Shown here: piece after piece, positions 51,039-59,960 of the stretch
How positions within the stretch are numbered: the stretch's first letter is position 1
How the letters are laid out: each line of letters begins with the position of its first letter
Source: Thermoplasmata archaeon
GTDB taxonomy: Archaea > Thermoplasmatota > Thermoplasmata > GCA-020350865
Assembly (NCBI GenBank): GCA_020348445.1
Contig: CP070751.1
Coordinates: forward strand, 5,092,204-5,156,203
Direction: 5' to 3'
Length of the DNA: 64,000 bases
The notes under the pieces: model-generated
The model's database searches: none
What the model saw: the letters and a program-made list of their open reading frames with translations, nothing else
Told to the model about the DNA's origin: nothing
Program-made: the position numbers and the translations under genes

Positions 51039-53792
51039 ATGGCAGATGAACAAGGATTTAAGTCCAGGTTCGTAGGAAGAGAAAAAATTCTCGGGGACCT
51101 TCAAAATCTTATGGATGAAAGCATACAGGGTAAAGGGCAGCTGGCACTTATTTCTGGTGAAGCCGGAATTGGAAAAACCAGGCTCGTTTGCGAGCTGAAG
51201 TCTTATGCTGCAATAAAAAATGTTAGATGCCTTGAAGGGAGCTGCATCTACCATGAGGTTTCTGACCCTTACCTGCCTTTTATTGAAGCACTATCTGATA
51301 TCACAACCCCCACAATTGTTGATGATTCACAAAAATATGTCACAATAGATGAAGCGTTCTTGATTAACAATGCAGGGAATGTTGTATCATATGCATCAAG
51401 AATTGGAGCGAGTATACTGGATGAGGATATAGTGGGTGGAATGCTCGCTGCCGTTGAATCATTTGTAAAAGATGCATTTGGGGATAAGGAAAGTACACAA
51501 AAAGGTCTTGACACGTTGGTGTACGGCCCAACAAGGATACTCATCGAACATGGGGATTTGGTATTTCTTGCAGTTGTTTTATCAGGTGGGGACCCTGAAG
51601 GATTACGTGAAGACTTAAAGGAACTTGTTAGAAAGATCGAGGACAAATATTACGATACTATAAAAAATTGGGATGGGGTGATTGCAAAGGTTCGGGATAT
51701 CACAGATATCATCAAAGATCTCACCACTGTTAAATATAAAATCAAGCGGGCCATCAAAGACATAGACATAAAAAAGGAGAAGGATCGGGTATTTGAGAGG
51801 GTTCTGCAGTTGATAATCGAGGCCTCAGAAAAGGACCCAATTTTATTGATTTTGGAGGACATCCATTGGGCAGATATTTCCTCCTTGCAACTTCTTCAGT
51901 ACATAGCTAGAAATACTATTGAATCAAGGGTTTTCATCTGCGTAACATACCGCCCAGAAGAATTGGATGATATTGGAGATAAAAAAGTCCATCCACTAAG
52001 GGAGATGATACTTAGGATGAGCCGCCATAAAATGTTCACATCAATCGAGTTGGAGAGCTTAAAACCAAGCGAAGTTTCTGAGATGATGATATCCATATTC
52101 AAAATGCCCGAGTTACAAAGTGAATTTGTAGATCGCATCTACAGGGAAACAGAAGGAAATCCCTTCTATATAGAGGAGGTGTTGCATTCGTTTCAGGATG
52201 AAGGTATAATAAATTACCAAGATGGAGCGTGGAAAGTAAAGGAGGTCTCTGAAACTGCCATTCCATCCACTATAAAGGACCTCATTACGTTACGGATGGA
52301 TAGACTGGATGACAGCTCTATTAATGTTATTAAATATGCCTCAGTTATTGGGCAAGGATTCAATTTTAATGTTCTGAGTCAGAATATCGAAATAAACGAG
52401 GAGAGCCTGATCACCACCTTGGAGAGGTTGGAGGACAAGAAATTGATACAAGTGGATATAGAGGACGACGAACTTTACAGGTTCAACCACGCCAAGATTA
52501 GGGAGGTGGTGTACGATACTCTGAGCAGGCACAGAAAACGTCTTCTTCATCAGAGAGTTGCCAAGTCCATTGAGGATCTGAACAAGAACAATCTAGAGGA
52601 CGTTTTATATCAACTTGCTCATCACTATTCTAATACCAGGGATTATAAAAAAGCGTTGGATTATTCCACTAGTGCAGGTGAGAAGAGCAGCAGCGAGTTT
52701 GCTATGGATGAGGCATATGAGTACTATAAGTTAGCATTGGAAGCATTACAACAGATGGATAAAAGCGATGAAAATAAAAGGAAACATCTGGATGTTATCA
52801 CCCATTTAGGGGATATCTGCTATGTGATTGGGGAGTGGGAACAGGCCTTTGAATATTATAATACAATGGAAAAATTGAGTGAAGAGCTTAAGGATGAAAA
52901 GAAAATGGTGGAGGGATACAGGAATATAGGATTGCTGCACATAAACAGAAATGAATGGGATGCTGCTCAAATGAATCTCGAAAAAGGTTTAGAGCTCGGT
53001 ATAAAGATACAAGACGACCATGGATTAGCTGATATCCGTTATCATTTGGGAACATTCTATGAAAAACGTGGCGATTTAGAAAAAGCGATTAAAGCTTATG
53101 GTGAGTCAATGGGTAATGCGGTAAATATCGGGGATAGTATACTTATCGCAAATGCATATTTAGGCATTGGGAGGGTATATGCTCAGCATGGTCAATATGA
53201 TGAATCTTTAACACATATGCAGAAATCTATCGAAATTTTGGAGGGAAGCGGTGACTTAAATACCCTCGTAAAAGCATATTTTAATATAGGAGCCACCTAC
53301 TTCTATAGTGATGACTTTTCCTCAGCTATAAAATATGAAGAGAAAGCGCTGATGCTGGCTAAAAAGATAGGCAACATTCGGTTGGAGGGATATGGACTGG
53401 CAAATCTTGGTGAATCTTATATTAAAAGGAACGAATTAGATAAAGCAATTAAGTCTCTTAATGATGGATTAAAGATATTTAAAAAACTCGATGAAAAACT
53501 GATGATATCTGATATTTACAAACATTATGGGTGCCTATATAAATTAAAGGAGGAATGGGATAGTTCGACAGACTATTTTAATAAAAGTTTAGAGATTTCA
53601 AGAGAGTTAAATATGTTATATTATGTGGGATGCGGTCTTTTAGAATTTGGATTGATGCATAAGGCCAAAGGTGATCTAGAAAAAGCTCGTGAGCAATTGA
53701 GCGAAGCTTTGAAAATTTTTAGAGATTTAAATAATCAAGAAATGCTCAAAAAAATAGAAAAAGAGTTGGAAGCTTTGGATAAAAAAGATTAG
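51039..53792 (+). CDS. STAND-type AAA ATPase with C-terminal TPR repeats
   Basis: The 917-residue cytosolic protein has FVGREKIL, Walker A GEAGIGKTRL (near residue 50) and Walker B ILLILEDIHWAD (near 275). An AAA_16/STAND sensor segment (NPFYIEEVL) and a winged-helix-like part (FNHAKIREVVYDTLS) follow. About 350 residues of TPR repeats close the protein (GDICYVIGEWEQAFEYY, GRVYAQHGQYDESLTHM). An insert of about 150 residues sits between the Walker motifs. STAND NTPases act as signal-triggered switches, with TPRs binding the trigger or partner. ATG 51039 is preferred to 50976, because the TATA box at 50964-50974 would place the start of transcription after 50976. No DNA-binding output domain is visible. 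It is divergent from the RTX giant. Confidence 0.87.
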   Translation: MADEQGFKSRFVGREKILGDLQNLMDESIQGKGQLALISGEAGIGKTRLVCELKSYAAIKNVRCLEGSCIYHEVSDPYLPFIEALSDITTPTIVDDSQKYVTIDEAFLINNAGNVVSYASRIGASILDEDIVGGMLAAVESFVKDAFGDKESTQKGLDTLVYGPTRILIEHGDLVFLAVVLSGGDPEGLREDLKELVRKIEDKYYDTIKNWDGVIAKVRDITDIIKDLTTVKYKIKRAIKDIDIKKEKDRVFERVLQLIIEASEKDPILLILEDIHWADISSLQLLQYIARNTIESRVFICVTYRPEELDDIGDKKVHPLREMILRMSRHKMFTSIELESLKPSEVSEMMISIFKMPELQSEFVDRIYRETEGNPFYIEEVLHSFQDEGIINYQDGAWKVKEVSETAIPSTIKDLITLRMDRLDDSSINVIKYASVIGQGFNFNVLSQNIEINEESLITTLERLEDKKLIQVDIEDDELYRFNHAKIREVVYDTLSRHRKRLLHQRVAKSIEDLNKNNLEDVLYQLAHHYSNTRDYKKALDYSTSAGEKSSSEFAMDEAYEYYKLALEALQQMDKSDENKRKHLDVITHLGDICYVIGEWEQAFEYYNTMEKLSEELKDEKKMVEGYRNIGLLHINRNEWDAAQMNLEKGLELGIKIQDDHGLADIRYHLGTFYEKRGDLEKAIKAYGESMGNAVNIGDSILIANAYLGIGRVYAQHGQYDESLTHMQKSIEILEGSGDLNTLVKAYFNIGATYFYSDDFSSAIKYEEKALMLAKKIGNIRLEGYGLANLGESYIKRNELDKAIKSLNDGLKIFKKLDEKLMISDIYKHYGCLYKLKEEWDSSTDYFNKSLEISRELNMLYYVGCGLLEFGLMHKAKGDLEKAREQLSEALKIFRDLNNQEMLKKIEKELEALDKKD

Positions 53793-53799
53793 CTTCTTT

Positions 53800-54141
53800 T
53801 TATATAAATAGAACGCCGCCGTTTCCGTTTGGCCAACCATGGTCGGGTGCATTGAGGCTAGTATCATCAGTTATCTCAAGCTTCAAAGTTATTGTTGGTG
53901 TAGGATCTCCCGGTTGTGGTAAATGATTAACACCTGTCATCACCAATAAACCATGAGAATAGGTTGCCCTATCTACTGGGATAGATCCAGGTGCAGCACC
54001 ATCATTATGTATCAATGGTAAAGTGGCCACGATATGTGTTTTCTCTTTCTTTGCCCCAGGTGCTTCGGTTACCCAAACATCTGCCATGCCATCTTGACGC
54101 CAAGGCTGATGCGGTCTTATTATAACATCGTATGCTGTCAC
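53800..54141 (-). CDS. Small beta-rich hypothetical protein, 113 aa
   Basis: I do not recognise this protein. It is 113 residues, without signal peptide or cysteines, and alternates hydrophobic and polar residues as in a beta sandwich (DVIIRPHQPW, THIVATLPLIHND, TITLKLEITDD). The start is GTG at 54141, supported by a strong GGGAGGTGA ribosome site eight bases upstream. It ends eight bases past the STAND ATPase stop on the other strand. It may bind a partner or form assemblies, but no function can be named. Confidence 0.65.
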   Translation of the reverse strand: MTAYDVIIRPHQPWRQDGMADVWVTEAPGAKKEKTHIVATLPLIHNDGAAPGSIPVDRATYSHGLLVMTGVNHLPQPGDPTPTITLKLEITDDTSLNAPDHGWPNGNGGVLFI

Positions 54142-54244
54142 GTTAATTCACCTCCCTTGAATTCCTAATCACATTTCTAAGATTAAAATTTATCGGTATA
54201 TTCAAGGAAAATGAAGAGAAAAACCTCCAAAACGCGATTCATAC

Positions 54245-55831
54245 TCAATCCTGTGTTAACTTCTTTGTGGACCCCGTGGCAGATAACAGGCTTTGTAGAT
54301 TATCATGGTATTCTCCTGGTCCTGAATTTAATAGTTTAAGTGCTGGTTCCTTTAGAAATTGGGCGAAATCTATCTCGGTTTTGGTGTACTGCCATTTCTT
54401 GCTTGCGCCTTGACCCAGAGCTAGCAAAAACGCGTATGCTACAGATTTTATCCTGGTATCTCCGCCTTTATAATGCTCGATAGCCCTCAGGGAACCCTCC
54501 TTGCCCTGCGTCATGTATATACGGGCGACGTTGTCGGCAAATTTTGCAATGGAAGGCAGGCTCCCGTAATTTGGAAGGGCTGAGATTATATCCCTCTTCT
54601 TCGTAAAGATGCTGGCCTCCCGTAAAATCTGCGAGGGTGAGGATTTTGATAAATCTGCCTTCTCATACAGCTTGGAAGCCGTTTTTTCATCCCCCACAAT
54701 GGCCTTTATGGCATCCAATCCATAGTCCTCCCAAAACATGTTCAAAACCTTGTTGGGAGTTGCTTTTGAAACGATAACTGGAGTTTCCACCTTCTCCAAA
54801 ATCGTTTCAAGCCCAATTCTTTCTGAATCGGTAGGTTTCAGCTCGTTTATGAATGCTTCCACATCCTCTCCATAACAATCGTTGTCCAAAACAAAAAGTT
54901 TCTCATCTTTTGATTTGAGATGCTCCTCGAAATCCTCCATATGCTTCTGAATGAGTTCATAATCTGAAAGAATCCCGGTGGTATATCCCTTCATCCTTTC
55001 CTCCTTTATATCAAGATGCCTTTCTATATTACAGGATTCACAATCAATCTTGCATTTCAAGGCCGTTATTATCTTGACTTCAAAATCCTCCTCGGGCTTT
55101 GGTACGGCCATATTCTGGATTATGGAGGCCACGATATTGCTCTTTTTAGAGGCACATTTTCCGCATACAGCAATATCAGTTTCTGCAGATTTCCAATGCA
55201 CCAGTATGTAGGAATTTAGATCCGCTTTCTCCTCCTTTACTTCCTTTTTTGAAACATGCTCACATAAACAGATTTTACCCTCTTTTCCAATGGGGTATTT
55301 AATTGAATCGATCATCTCCTTCACAAAATAAGAAGGGGGATTTGGCTCCTTTCCCATACATATCATGCCCTTTTTCGTGGAATAGATGTGCAGACCTCTT
55401 TTCGTTGCCAGGTCCAGAACAGAAAGAAGTTTCCATTTGGGCTTATCGTAATTCTGCACGCCAATTAGCTTCTCTTTTTTGACCTTTCCCCTCATGGCAT
55501 AGGCGATCTCTCCAAAGGGCGTGCGGAACACCGCCAGATATGGTGCCTTCTCCGAATGTGTCAAAAGGAGAGTGGCTGCATAAGCCCTGGCGAGCTGATC
55601 TCCGCTTTTAGCCAATCTTGTCAGTTTCTTCTCGTCATCGGCAAGAAGTTGAACCCTTTTTACCTGCCTACGTATCCTATCGAAGGTGCATCTCCCCTCA
55701 TGTTCACATTTTGGAATCACCAAATCTGGATTCTTCTTGATCTTCTTTGCCTTTGAAATTAGCTCCTTCTCCTGGACTTTGGAGGCGGTCCTTGCCCCTG
55801 TCCTGATTTTCAACCTCTTCTGTTTTGCCAT
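54245..55831 (-). CDS. Hypothetical cysteine-containing protein, 528 aa
   Basis: I do not recognise this family. The product has a very basic N-terminus (KQKRLKIRTGARTASK) and several cysteine pairs that could bind metal: PKCEHEGRC near residue 42, CLCEH near 190, CGKC near 222, and CKIDCESC near 260. No membrane segment is present. The C-terminal half is helical. The basic end and possible zinc sites would suit a nucleic-acid-binding protein, but this is only a guess. It stands alone between a small beta protein and the UbiA gene, from which it diverges. Confidence 0.65.
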   Translation of the reverse strand: MAKQKRLKIRTGARTASKVQEKELISKAKKIKKNPDLVIPKCEHEGRCTFDRIRRQVKRVQLLADDEKKLTRLAKSGDQLARAYAATLLLTHSEKAPYLAVFRTPFGEIAYAMRGKVKKEKLIGVQNYDKPKWKLLSVLDLATKRGLHIYSTKKGMICMGKEPNPPSYFVKEMIDSIKYPIGKEGKICLCEHVSKKEVKEEKADLNSYILVHWKSAETDIAVCGKCASKKSNIVASIIQNMAVPKPEEDFEVKIITALKCKIDCESCNIERHLDIKEERMKGYTTGILSDYELIQKHMEDFEEHLKSKDEKLFVLDNDCYGEDVEAFINELKPTDSERIGLETILEKVETPVIVSKATPNKVLNMFWEDYGLDAIKAIVGDEKTASKLYEKADLSKSSPSQILREASIFTKKRDIISALPNYGSLPSIAKFADNVARIYMTQGKEGSLRAIEHYKGGDTRIKSVAYAFLLALGQGASKKWQYTKTEIDFAQFLKEPALKLLNSGPGEYHDNLQSLLSATGSTKKLTQD

Positions 55832-55951
55832 GAAATCGGGGAGTATAATGGGGTGTGATTAAAAATAACTTTTGATTTTTTAGTGTAGTAATATCACGCT
55901 CCATTGGGTCATCTTCATGATTATCTGGTATTTATTTGAATTCACCAAAAA

Positions 55952-55962
55952 ATATATAAACA
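55952..55962 (+). promoter_or_regulatory. TATA box upstream of the 29-codon ORF and UbiA gene
   Basis: AATATATAAAC is a strong TATA box. The predicted start near 55983 lies just before the ATG of the 29-codon ORF, so that ORF would open the transcript. Confidence 0.55.
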
Positions 55963-55994
55963 TCTGAATTTAATGTTTTTAATAGGGTTTTGCC

Positions 55995-56084
55995 ATGAAA
56001 ATAGTTAAATACAACAAATACAATCGGTGCAGACAAGTTATGCTAGAGTTACAGAGAACAGTGATTAGGGGGACCGGGCGTTGA
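55995..56084 (+). CDS. Possible 29-residue basic leader peptide overlapping the UbiA start
   Basis: ATG at 55995 opens a 29-codon frame (MKIVKYNKYNRCRQVMLELQ and nine more residues) that ends at TGA 56082-56084. Its stop overlaps the TTG start of the UbiA gene as TTGA, the classic arrangement for translational coupling. The peptide is basic with one Cys. No strong ribosome site is seen, but the ATG sits close to the expected transcript start. It may be a leader peptide, or only chance. Confidence 0.4.
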   Translation: MKIVKYNKYNRCRQVMLELQRTVIRGTGR

Positions 56085-57787
56085 CTCGTTTCGTAGATTA
56101 TTTAAAATCATATTACAGGGTTTGTCGTTTGGAGTATTTACCAGGTGAAGTTCCAGCCATATTTACGGTGCTATTTCTTGGTTCTGTGTCGATATCAAGA
56201 TTTTTTGAACTGCCAGTTGTAGAGGCACTTGTGGCGTTTGTTCTCCTTTACCTCTCTGGATTTATAATAAACGCCCTGGCAGACAAGGAGATCGATAAAA
56301 AATACGATACCTTCAAAACCAGCATACCAAAATCTGTGGAGTTGCTTGGCGAGAAAACCCTCTGGGCCATGATTATCGGCCATGTTGTGGTTGCCATAGT
56401 ACTGGCCTTTCATATTTCAATTATGATGAGCAGCATCTGGCCTATTGCACTGGTTTTGATAGGCGTCTTCTTTGGCCTTGGATACTCTGTTCGGCCCTTT
56501 CATTTCAAGGTCAGGGGTGTTTGGCATGCCATAGCCTTGGGCTCTTCGGCTTTCTTCCTACCCTTCGTATTTCTCATGTTCGTTGTCGCAGAGGGGATCA
56601 CAATCCCCCTCTTCATTTTCATAATAGGCTTTTGCTTTATTCACTATGGAATGGAATTCGGCAACCAGGCCATTGATTATGTGGAGGACAAGGCCTCCAA
56701 CGTACAGACACCACCTGTGAGATGGGGCATGATTCCCTCCATCCAGATCGCCTTATTCTGCGTTGTCATAGGAATAGTGGTAGAGGCATCAAGTCTATAC
56801 TTCATCCTCCTTGCCAAGGGGAGCTTCACATTTGTGCATCCGTTTTTAACAACCGAGGTAGTTTATGCGGGACTTTTGGCGATAATTGCAGCTGGCTACT
56901 ACATACCCACAAAGGGACTATGGCGGATGTTGACAACATTGAAAGAGTCCGAGACTGTGGAGAAGGGAATGCCAACCCTTAAGAGGATATGCAATTATGC
57001 AAAGTGGCAGACCAGCGGTATCCTTGGTGTCACTGTTGTTAGCGCAATTCTATTTTTAGGTGTGGTTTTGGGACCTGTTAGCACGCTCTCTCCGGAGGAC
57101 ACTGGGGGTCCAGACATTATTGAAGGTAATCTGAAAATCGCCTCTAACCCTGAGGTGGAGTTCTTCGAGGATAATGAGGGTTGGCATGCCAATGTCAACA
57201 TTTCTGTGCTCAACGATGATAATCTTAGAGAGAAGAGGACCCTTATGATCGAAGTAGAATCCTGGTTAGCGAATATCCCTAGGTGGGCGGAATGGAAGAT
57301 TTTGGAAGAGGATCTGATGCCAAATCAATATTGGAATGTTAGTATAACGATAAAGGCACACGAGGAGGATGACACAACTTTAAAAATATATATCAAACAA
57401 TATAATAACAATATTAAGGATTTCGTGCAGGTGGGCAATCCATGGGTTGTGCCAAGTCAGAAGGACCTATATATCTATGATGCTTACGCCAAAGAATTTG
57501 AAGATACACTTCACAATAAAAAGGCCAATGTTACTGTAACAGTGTTTAATCATGGAGATATGAGATCCATAGGCAGCCTGAAAGTGGAGGTATGGTATTA
57601 TTACCTAGGGTATTCAAGTTATGGAAGTAAAGAAAATGAGTACGCTATTGGTTCAAATAAGAATTGGCAACCCACAATCACGTTAAATGCCCTCCAATTA
57701 GATGATATCAACAAGCCATTCTTTGTAGTATACCTTATCTATAATGAGGCTTACGTAGATGAATATAAATTCTCCGGCTATGACTAG
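56081..57787 (+). CDS. UbiA-family prenyltransferase with extra C-terminal extracytoplasmic domain
   Basis: Residues 1-345 are a multi-helix membrane protein of the UbiA family. The first aspartate motif is NALADKEID (N64, D68, D72) and the second is AIDYVED, the two Mg-diphosphate sites. Members join prenyl chains to aromatic rings or, in archaea, to glycerol-phosphate lipids. After a last helix, residues about 350-568 form two beta domains rich in NxS/NxT sites (NVNISVLND, NVTVTVFNHGD), similar to CARDB. This ectodomain is not usual in the family. The start is TTG at 56081 with AGGGGG upstream, overlapping the small ORF before it. The prenyl acceptor cannot be told from sequence. Confidence 0.85.
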   Translation: MTRFVDYLKSYYRVCRLEYLPGEVPAIFTVLFLGSVSISRFFELPVVEALVAFVLLYLSGFIINALADKEIDKKYDTFKTSIPKSVELLGEKTLWAMIIGHVVVAIVLAFHISIMMSSIWPIALVLIGVFFGLGYSVRPFHFKVRGVWHAIALGSSAFFLPFVFLMFVVAEGITIPLFIFIIGFCFIHYGMEFGNQAIDYVEDKASNVQTPPVRWGMIPSIQIALFCVVIGIVVEASSLYFILLAKGSFTFVHPFLTTEVVYAGLLAIIAAGYYIPTKGLWRMLTTLKESETVEKGMPTLKRICNYAKWQTSGILGVTVVSAILFLGVVLGPVSTLSPEDTGGPDIIEGNLKIASNPEVEFFEDNEGWHANVNISVLNDDNLREKRTLMIEVESWLANIPRWAEWKILEEDLMPNQYWNVSITIKAHEEDDTTLKIYIKQYNNNIKDFVQVGNPWVVPSQKDLYIYDAYAKEFEDTLHNKKANVTVTVFNHGDMRSIGSLKVEVWYYYLGYSSYGSKENEYAIGSNKNWQPTITLNALQLDDINKPFFVVYLIYNEAYVDEYKFSGYD

Positions 57788-57877
57788 GAAATTAAATAAT
57801 GTGATTCACCGTAGGTCCAAAATATCTGGTTTACACTATATTTCTTGAATTATAGGTCAATAACGGAGCTGAAAAGC

Positions 57878-58342
57878 ATGAGCTCAAAATTCGAACTGCT
57901 TCCTCTTGTGGATATGGACGGGATCCTCACAGAGGATGAGAGACGGCGCATAATCAAGAGACTGCACTCCATGCTCTCATGGGTGGGAAGCTCGATCCCT
58001 GAATTTGAGGTGATTGACGGGATAACAATTGACCTCAGAAAAGCCATAACTGAGCTTATCTTAAAACCCGAGCTTACAAAAGAGGATATCGTATTGGCAA
58101 GAAATCTGGCAAAAGGCATCGGTGCAAGGGAGCATTACTTGGAAGAAACCATAATTCACGGTGATATCACAGAGGAAGAGGCCCTTGCACTGCTTGAGGA
58201 AGCAAGGGGACTTCTTCGGGCCATAGAGGAGCTCGAGAATATCGAGGATAGAGGGGAAGCAAACCAGGTAAAGGAGACCATTTTAAGCAAGGTGGACGAT
58301 GAGAAAAGGTGGAAACAATTTCTAAATAGGATAAAGGAATAG
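57878..58342 (+). CDS. Small helical archaeal protein (DUF5788-like)
   Basis: The 154-residue product is almost entirely helical and charged (LTEDERRRIIKRLHSMLSWVG, EEALALLEEARGLLRAIEEL). The pattern, with an early VGxxIPE block and a late GLLRAI block, reminds me of the archaeal DUF5788 family; this is from memory and unproven. No catalytic motif is visible. ATG 57878 is preferred to an upstream TTG because GGAGCTGAA precedes it. It opens a five-gene run with short gaps, so it may share a process with the redox and radical SAM genes downstream. Confidence 0.7.
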   Translation: MSSKFELLPLVDMDGILTEDERRRIIKRLHSMLSWVGSSIPEFEVIDGITIDLRKAITELILKPELTKEDIVLARNLAKGIGAREHYLEETIIHGDITEEEALALLEEARGLLRAIEELENIEDRGEANQVKETILSKVDDEKRWKQFLNRIKE

Positions 58343-58371
58343 GGGTAAATGCTTGCGGGGCGAGAATTGAT

Positions 58372-59067
58372 ATGGTAGCAACTTCCAAGAAATCAAGAAA
58401 AGAGGAGTATATTTCTGATGCCAATCTGCAAGCCAAATCTCGCAATTGGCTTTCTGATATCAGATATTATTCATATGGTATCGACGATTGGAAGTACGTT
58501 CCAACATCCTCGGCATTAATTGTTATGGATATGCAAAAGTTCTTCTTATCAGAGGAATCACATGCTTTCATCCCGGCATCAAAAGCCATTATCCCAAATG
58601 TCAGGGACCTTATAGCATCTTTCAGAAATCGCGACCTTCCTGTCATTTTTACCCGGCATTCATTAAAGAAGAATGAAGAGCCGGGCATCATGGGAAGATG
58701 GTGGGCCGATGTGATCAGGGAAGACTCCGAGCTCTCCAATATCACCAACTTGCTGACACCTCTTGATTCGGAGATCGTCATCAGAAAGACGAGGTACAGC
58801 GCATTTTTCGGAACAGAGCTTGAGAAAGTTCTAAAAAGGGAGAAAGTAGAGAATATCGTTGTGACTGGTGTGATGACCCATCTTTGCTGCGAAACAACGG
58901 CCCGGGAGGCGTTCATGAAGGACTTCGAGGTGTTCTTTGTTGTGGACGCAACAGCCACGCAGAATGAAGAACTGCATCTCTCCACATTGAGGACGCTTTC
59001 TGATGGTTTTGCAGTTCCTGTCACGACCAAGGAGATATTAAAAGAAATAGAGGAGGGGAAAACATGA
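58372..59067 (+). CDS. Isochorismatase-fold cysteine hydrolase
   Basis: This 231-residue enzyme has the Asp-Lys-Cys triad of the isochorismatase/nicotinamidase superfamily. The Asp is in ALIVMDMQKFF, the Lys in VIRKTRYSAFFGT, and the Cys in GVMTHLCCETTAREAF, with the usual cis-peptide context before it. The family splits amides or vinyl ethers, for example nicotinamide or isochorismate. The true substrate is not evident. An N-terminal extension of about 40 residues precedes the fold. The stop overlaps the next start by four bases (ATGA), so translation is coupled to the flavoprotein gene. The fold call is firm; the reaction is not. Confidence 0.88.
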   Translation: MVATSKKSRKEEYISDANLQAKSRNWLSDIRYYSYGIDDWKYVPTSSALIVMDMQKFFLSEESHAFIPASKAIIPNVRDLIASFRNRDLPVIFTRHSLKKNEEPGIMGRWWADVIREDSELSNITNLLTPLDSEIVIRKTRYSAFFGTELEKVLKREKVENIVVTGVMTHLCCETTAREAFMKDFEVFFVVDATATQNEELHLSTLRTLSDGFAVPVTTKEILKEIEEGKT

Positions 59068-59960
59068 ATGACAATGTGATAATAGGGGCAGGCCCTGCTG
59101 GAATTGCCTCTGCTATATATCTGAAGAGGGCTGGATTTGATCCTATAGTATTGGAAAAGGGAGAGGTGGGCGGACTGCTTTTGAATGCCAACCTTGTGGA
59201 AAACTACCCTGGATTTCCTGAAGGAATTTGTGGGAGAGCTCTGGTAGGGGTGTTTAGGAAACAGCTTGCTCGCCTGGGAATAGAGGTGCAAGCCAAGGAG
59301 GTATCGAGCATTTCATTAAAAGACGGACTATTTGCTCTTGATGTTGATGATGATGAAATCATATCCCGCTCATTAATAGTTGCCACTGGTACGAAACCAA
59401 AATGCCTTGGTATCCAGGGTGAATCCACTCTGTTGGGAAAGAAACTATTTTATGAAATAAAGGATATTCCCGCGCTCTCATGGGAAGGCACTATTGCCAT
59501 CATCGGAGCAGGGGATGCGGCATTTGACTACGCCTTGAACCTTGCAGATGATGTGTCGCAGGTGGATATAATCATGAGAAACGATAGGCCCAAATGCCTT
59601 TCTTTGCTTTGGGAGCGGGTGAAAGAAAGCGATAATATACAGACCCATCCAAAAACAGTTCCCATTGCGTTCGAAGAGGGGGATGGAATTATCACAAAAT
59701 GCACAACCGAGGATAAGGAGATCTCATTTAGCTCAGAATACACCCTCATCGCCTGTGGAAGAGAGCCTAATCTTGATATATTTCCCAAAGATGTTGTTAA
59801 AACCTTGATCATAGAGGAGGATGGAGGAACCAATATACCAGGTCTCTTTATTGCCGGGGATGTGAGAAGGGGACGCAGAAGGCAGGCTGGAATCGCGGTG
59901 GGTGACGGCATCTTGTGTGCCATGTCGGCGATGGATTATCTAAAAGGAGAGGAGCCCTAA
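59064..59960 (+). CDS. Thioredoxin-reductase-like FAD oxidoreductase lacking the CxxC pair
   Basis: The 298-residue flavoprotein has an N-terminal FAD site (IIGAGPAGIASAIYL), the GGLLxNANLVENYPGF block, ATGTKPKCLGI, a second nucleotide site (IIGAGDAAFDYAL) and the terminal FIAGDVRRG...RQAGIAVGDG. Size and order match thioredoxin reductases. Where those have CATC, this protein reads LFYEIKDIPALSWE, so the redox-active dithiol is missing. It may instead pass electrons from NAD(P)H to another partner, as ferredoxin/flavodoxin reductases of this fold do. The next gene, a radical SAM enzyme that needs reducing power, overlaps it by one base. That pairing is suggestive only. Confidence 0.87.
   Translation: MNDNVIIGAGPAGIASAIYLKRAGFDPIVLEKGEVGGLLLNANLVENYPGFPEGICGRALVGVFRKQLARLGIEVQAKEVSSISLKDGLFALDVDDDEIISRSLIVATGTKPKCLGIQGESTLLGKKLFYEIKDIPALSWEGTIAIIGAGDAAFDYALNLADDVSQVDIIMRNDRPKCLSLLWERVKESDNIQTHPKTVPIAFEEGDGIITKCTTEDKEISFSSEYTLIACGREPNLDIFPKDVVKTLIIEEDGGTNIPGLFIAGDVRRGRRRQAGIAVGDGILCAMSAMDYLKGEEP

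Noticed and set aside
51039..53792. MalT-type LuxR transcription activator
   Set aside because: The ATPase and TPR parts are present, but no C-terminal LuxR helix-turn-helix is seen.
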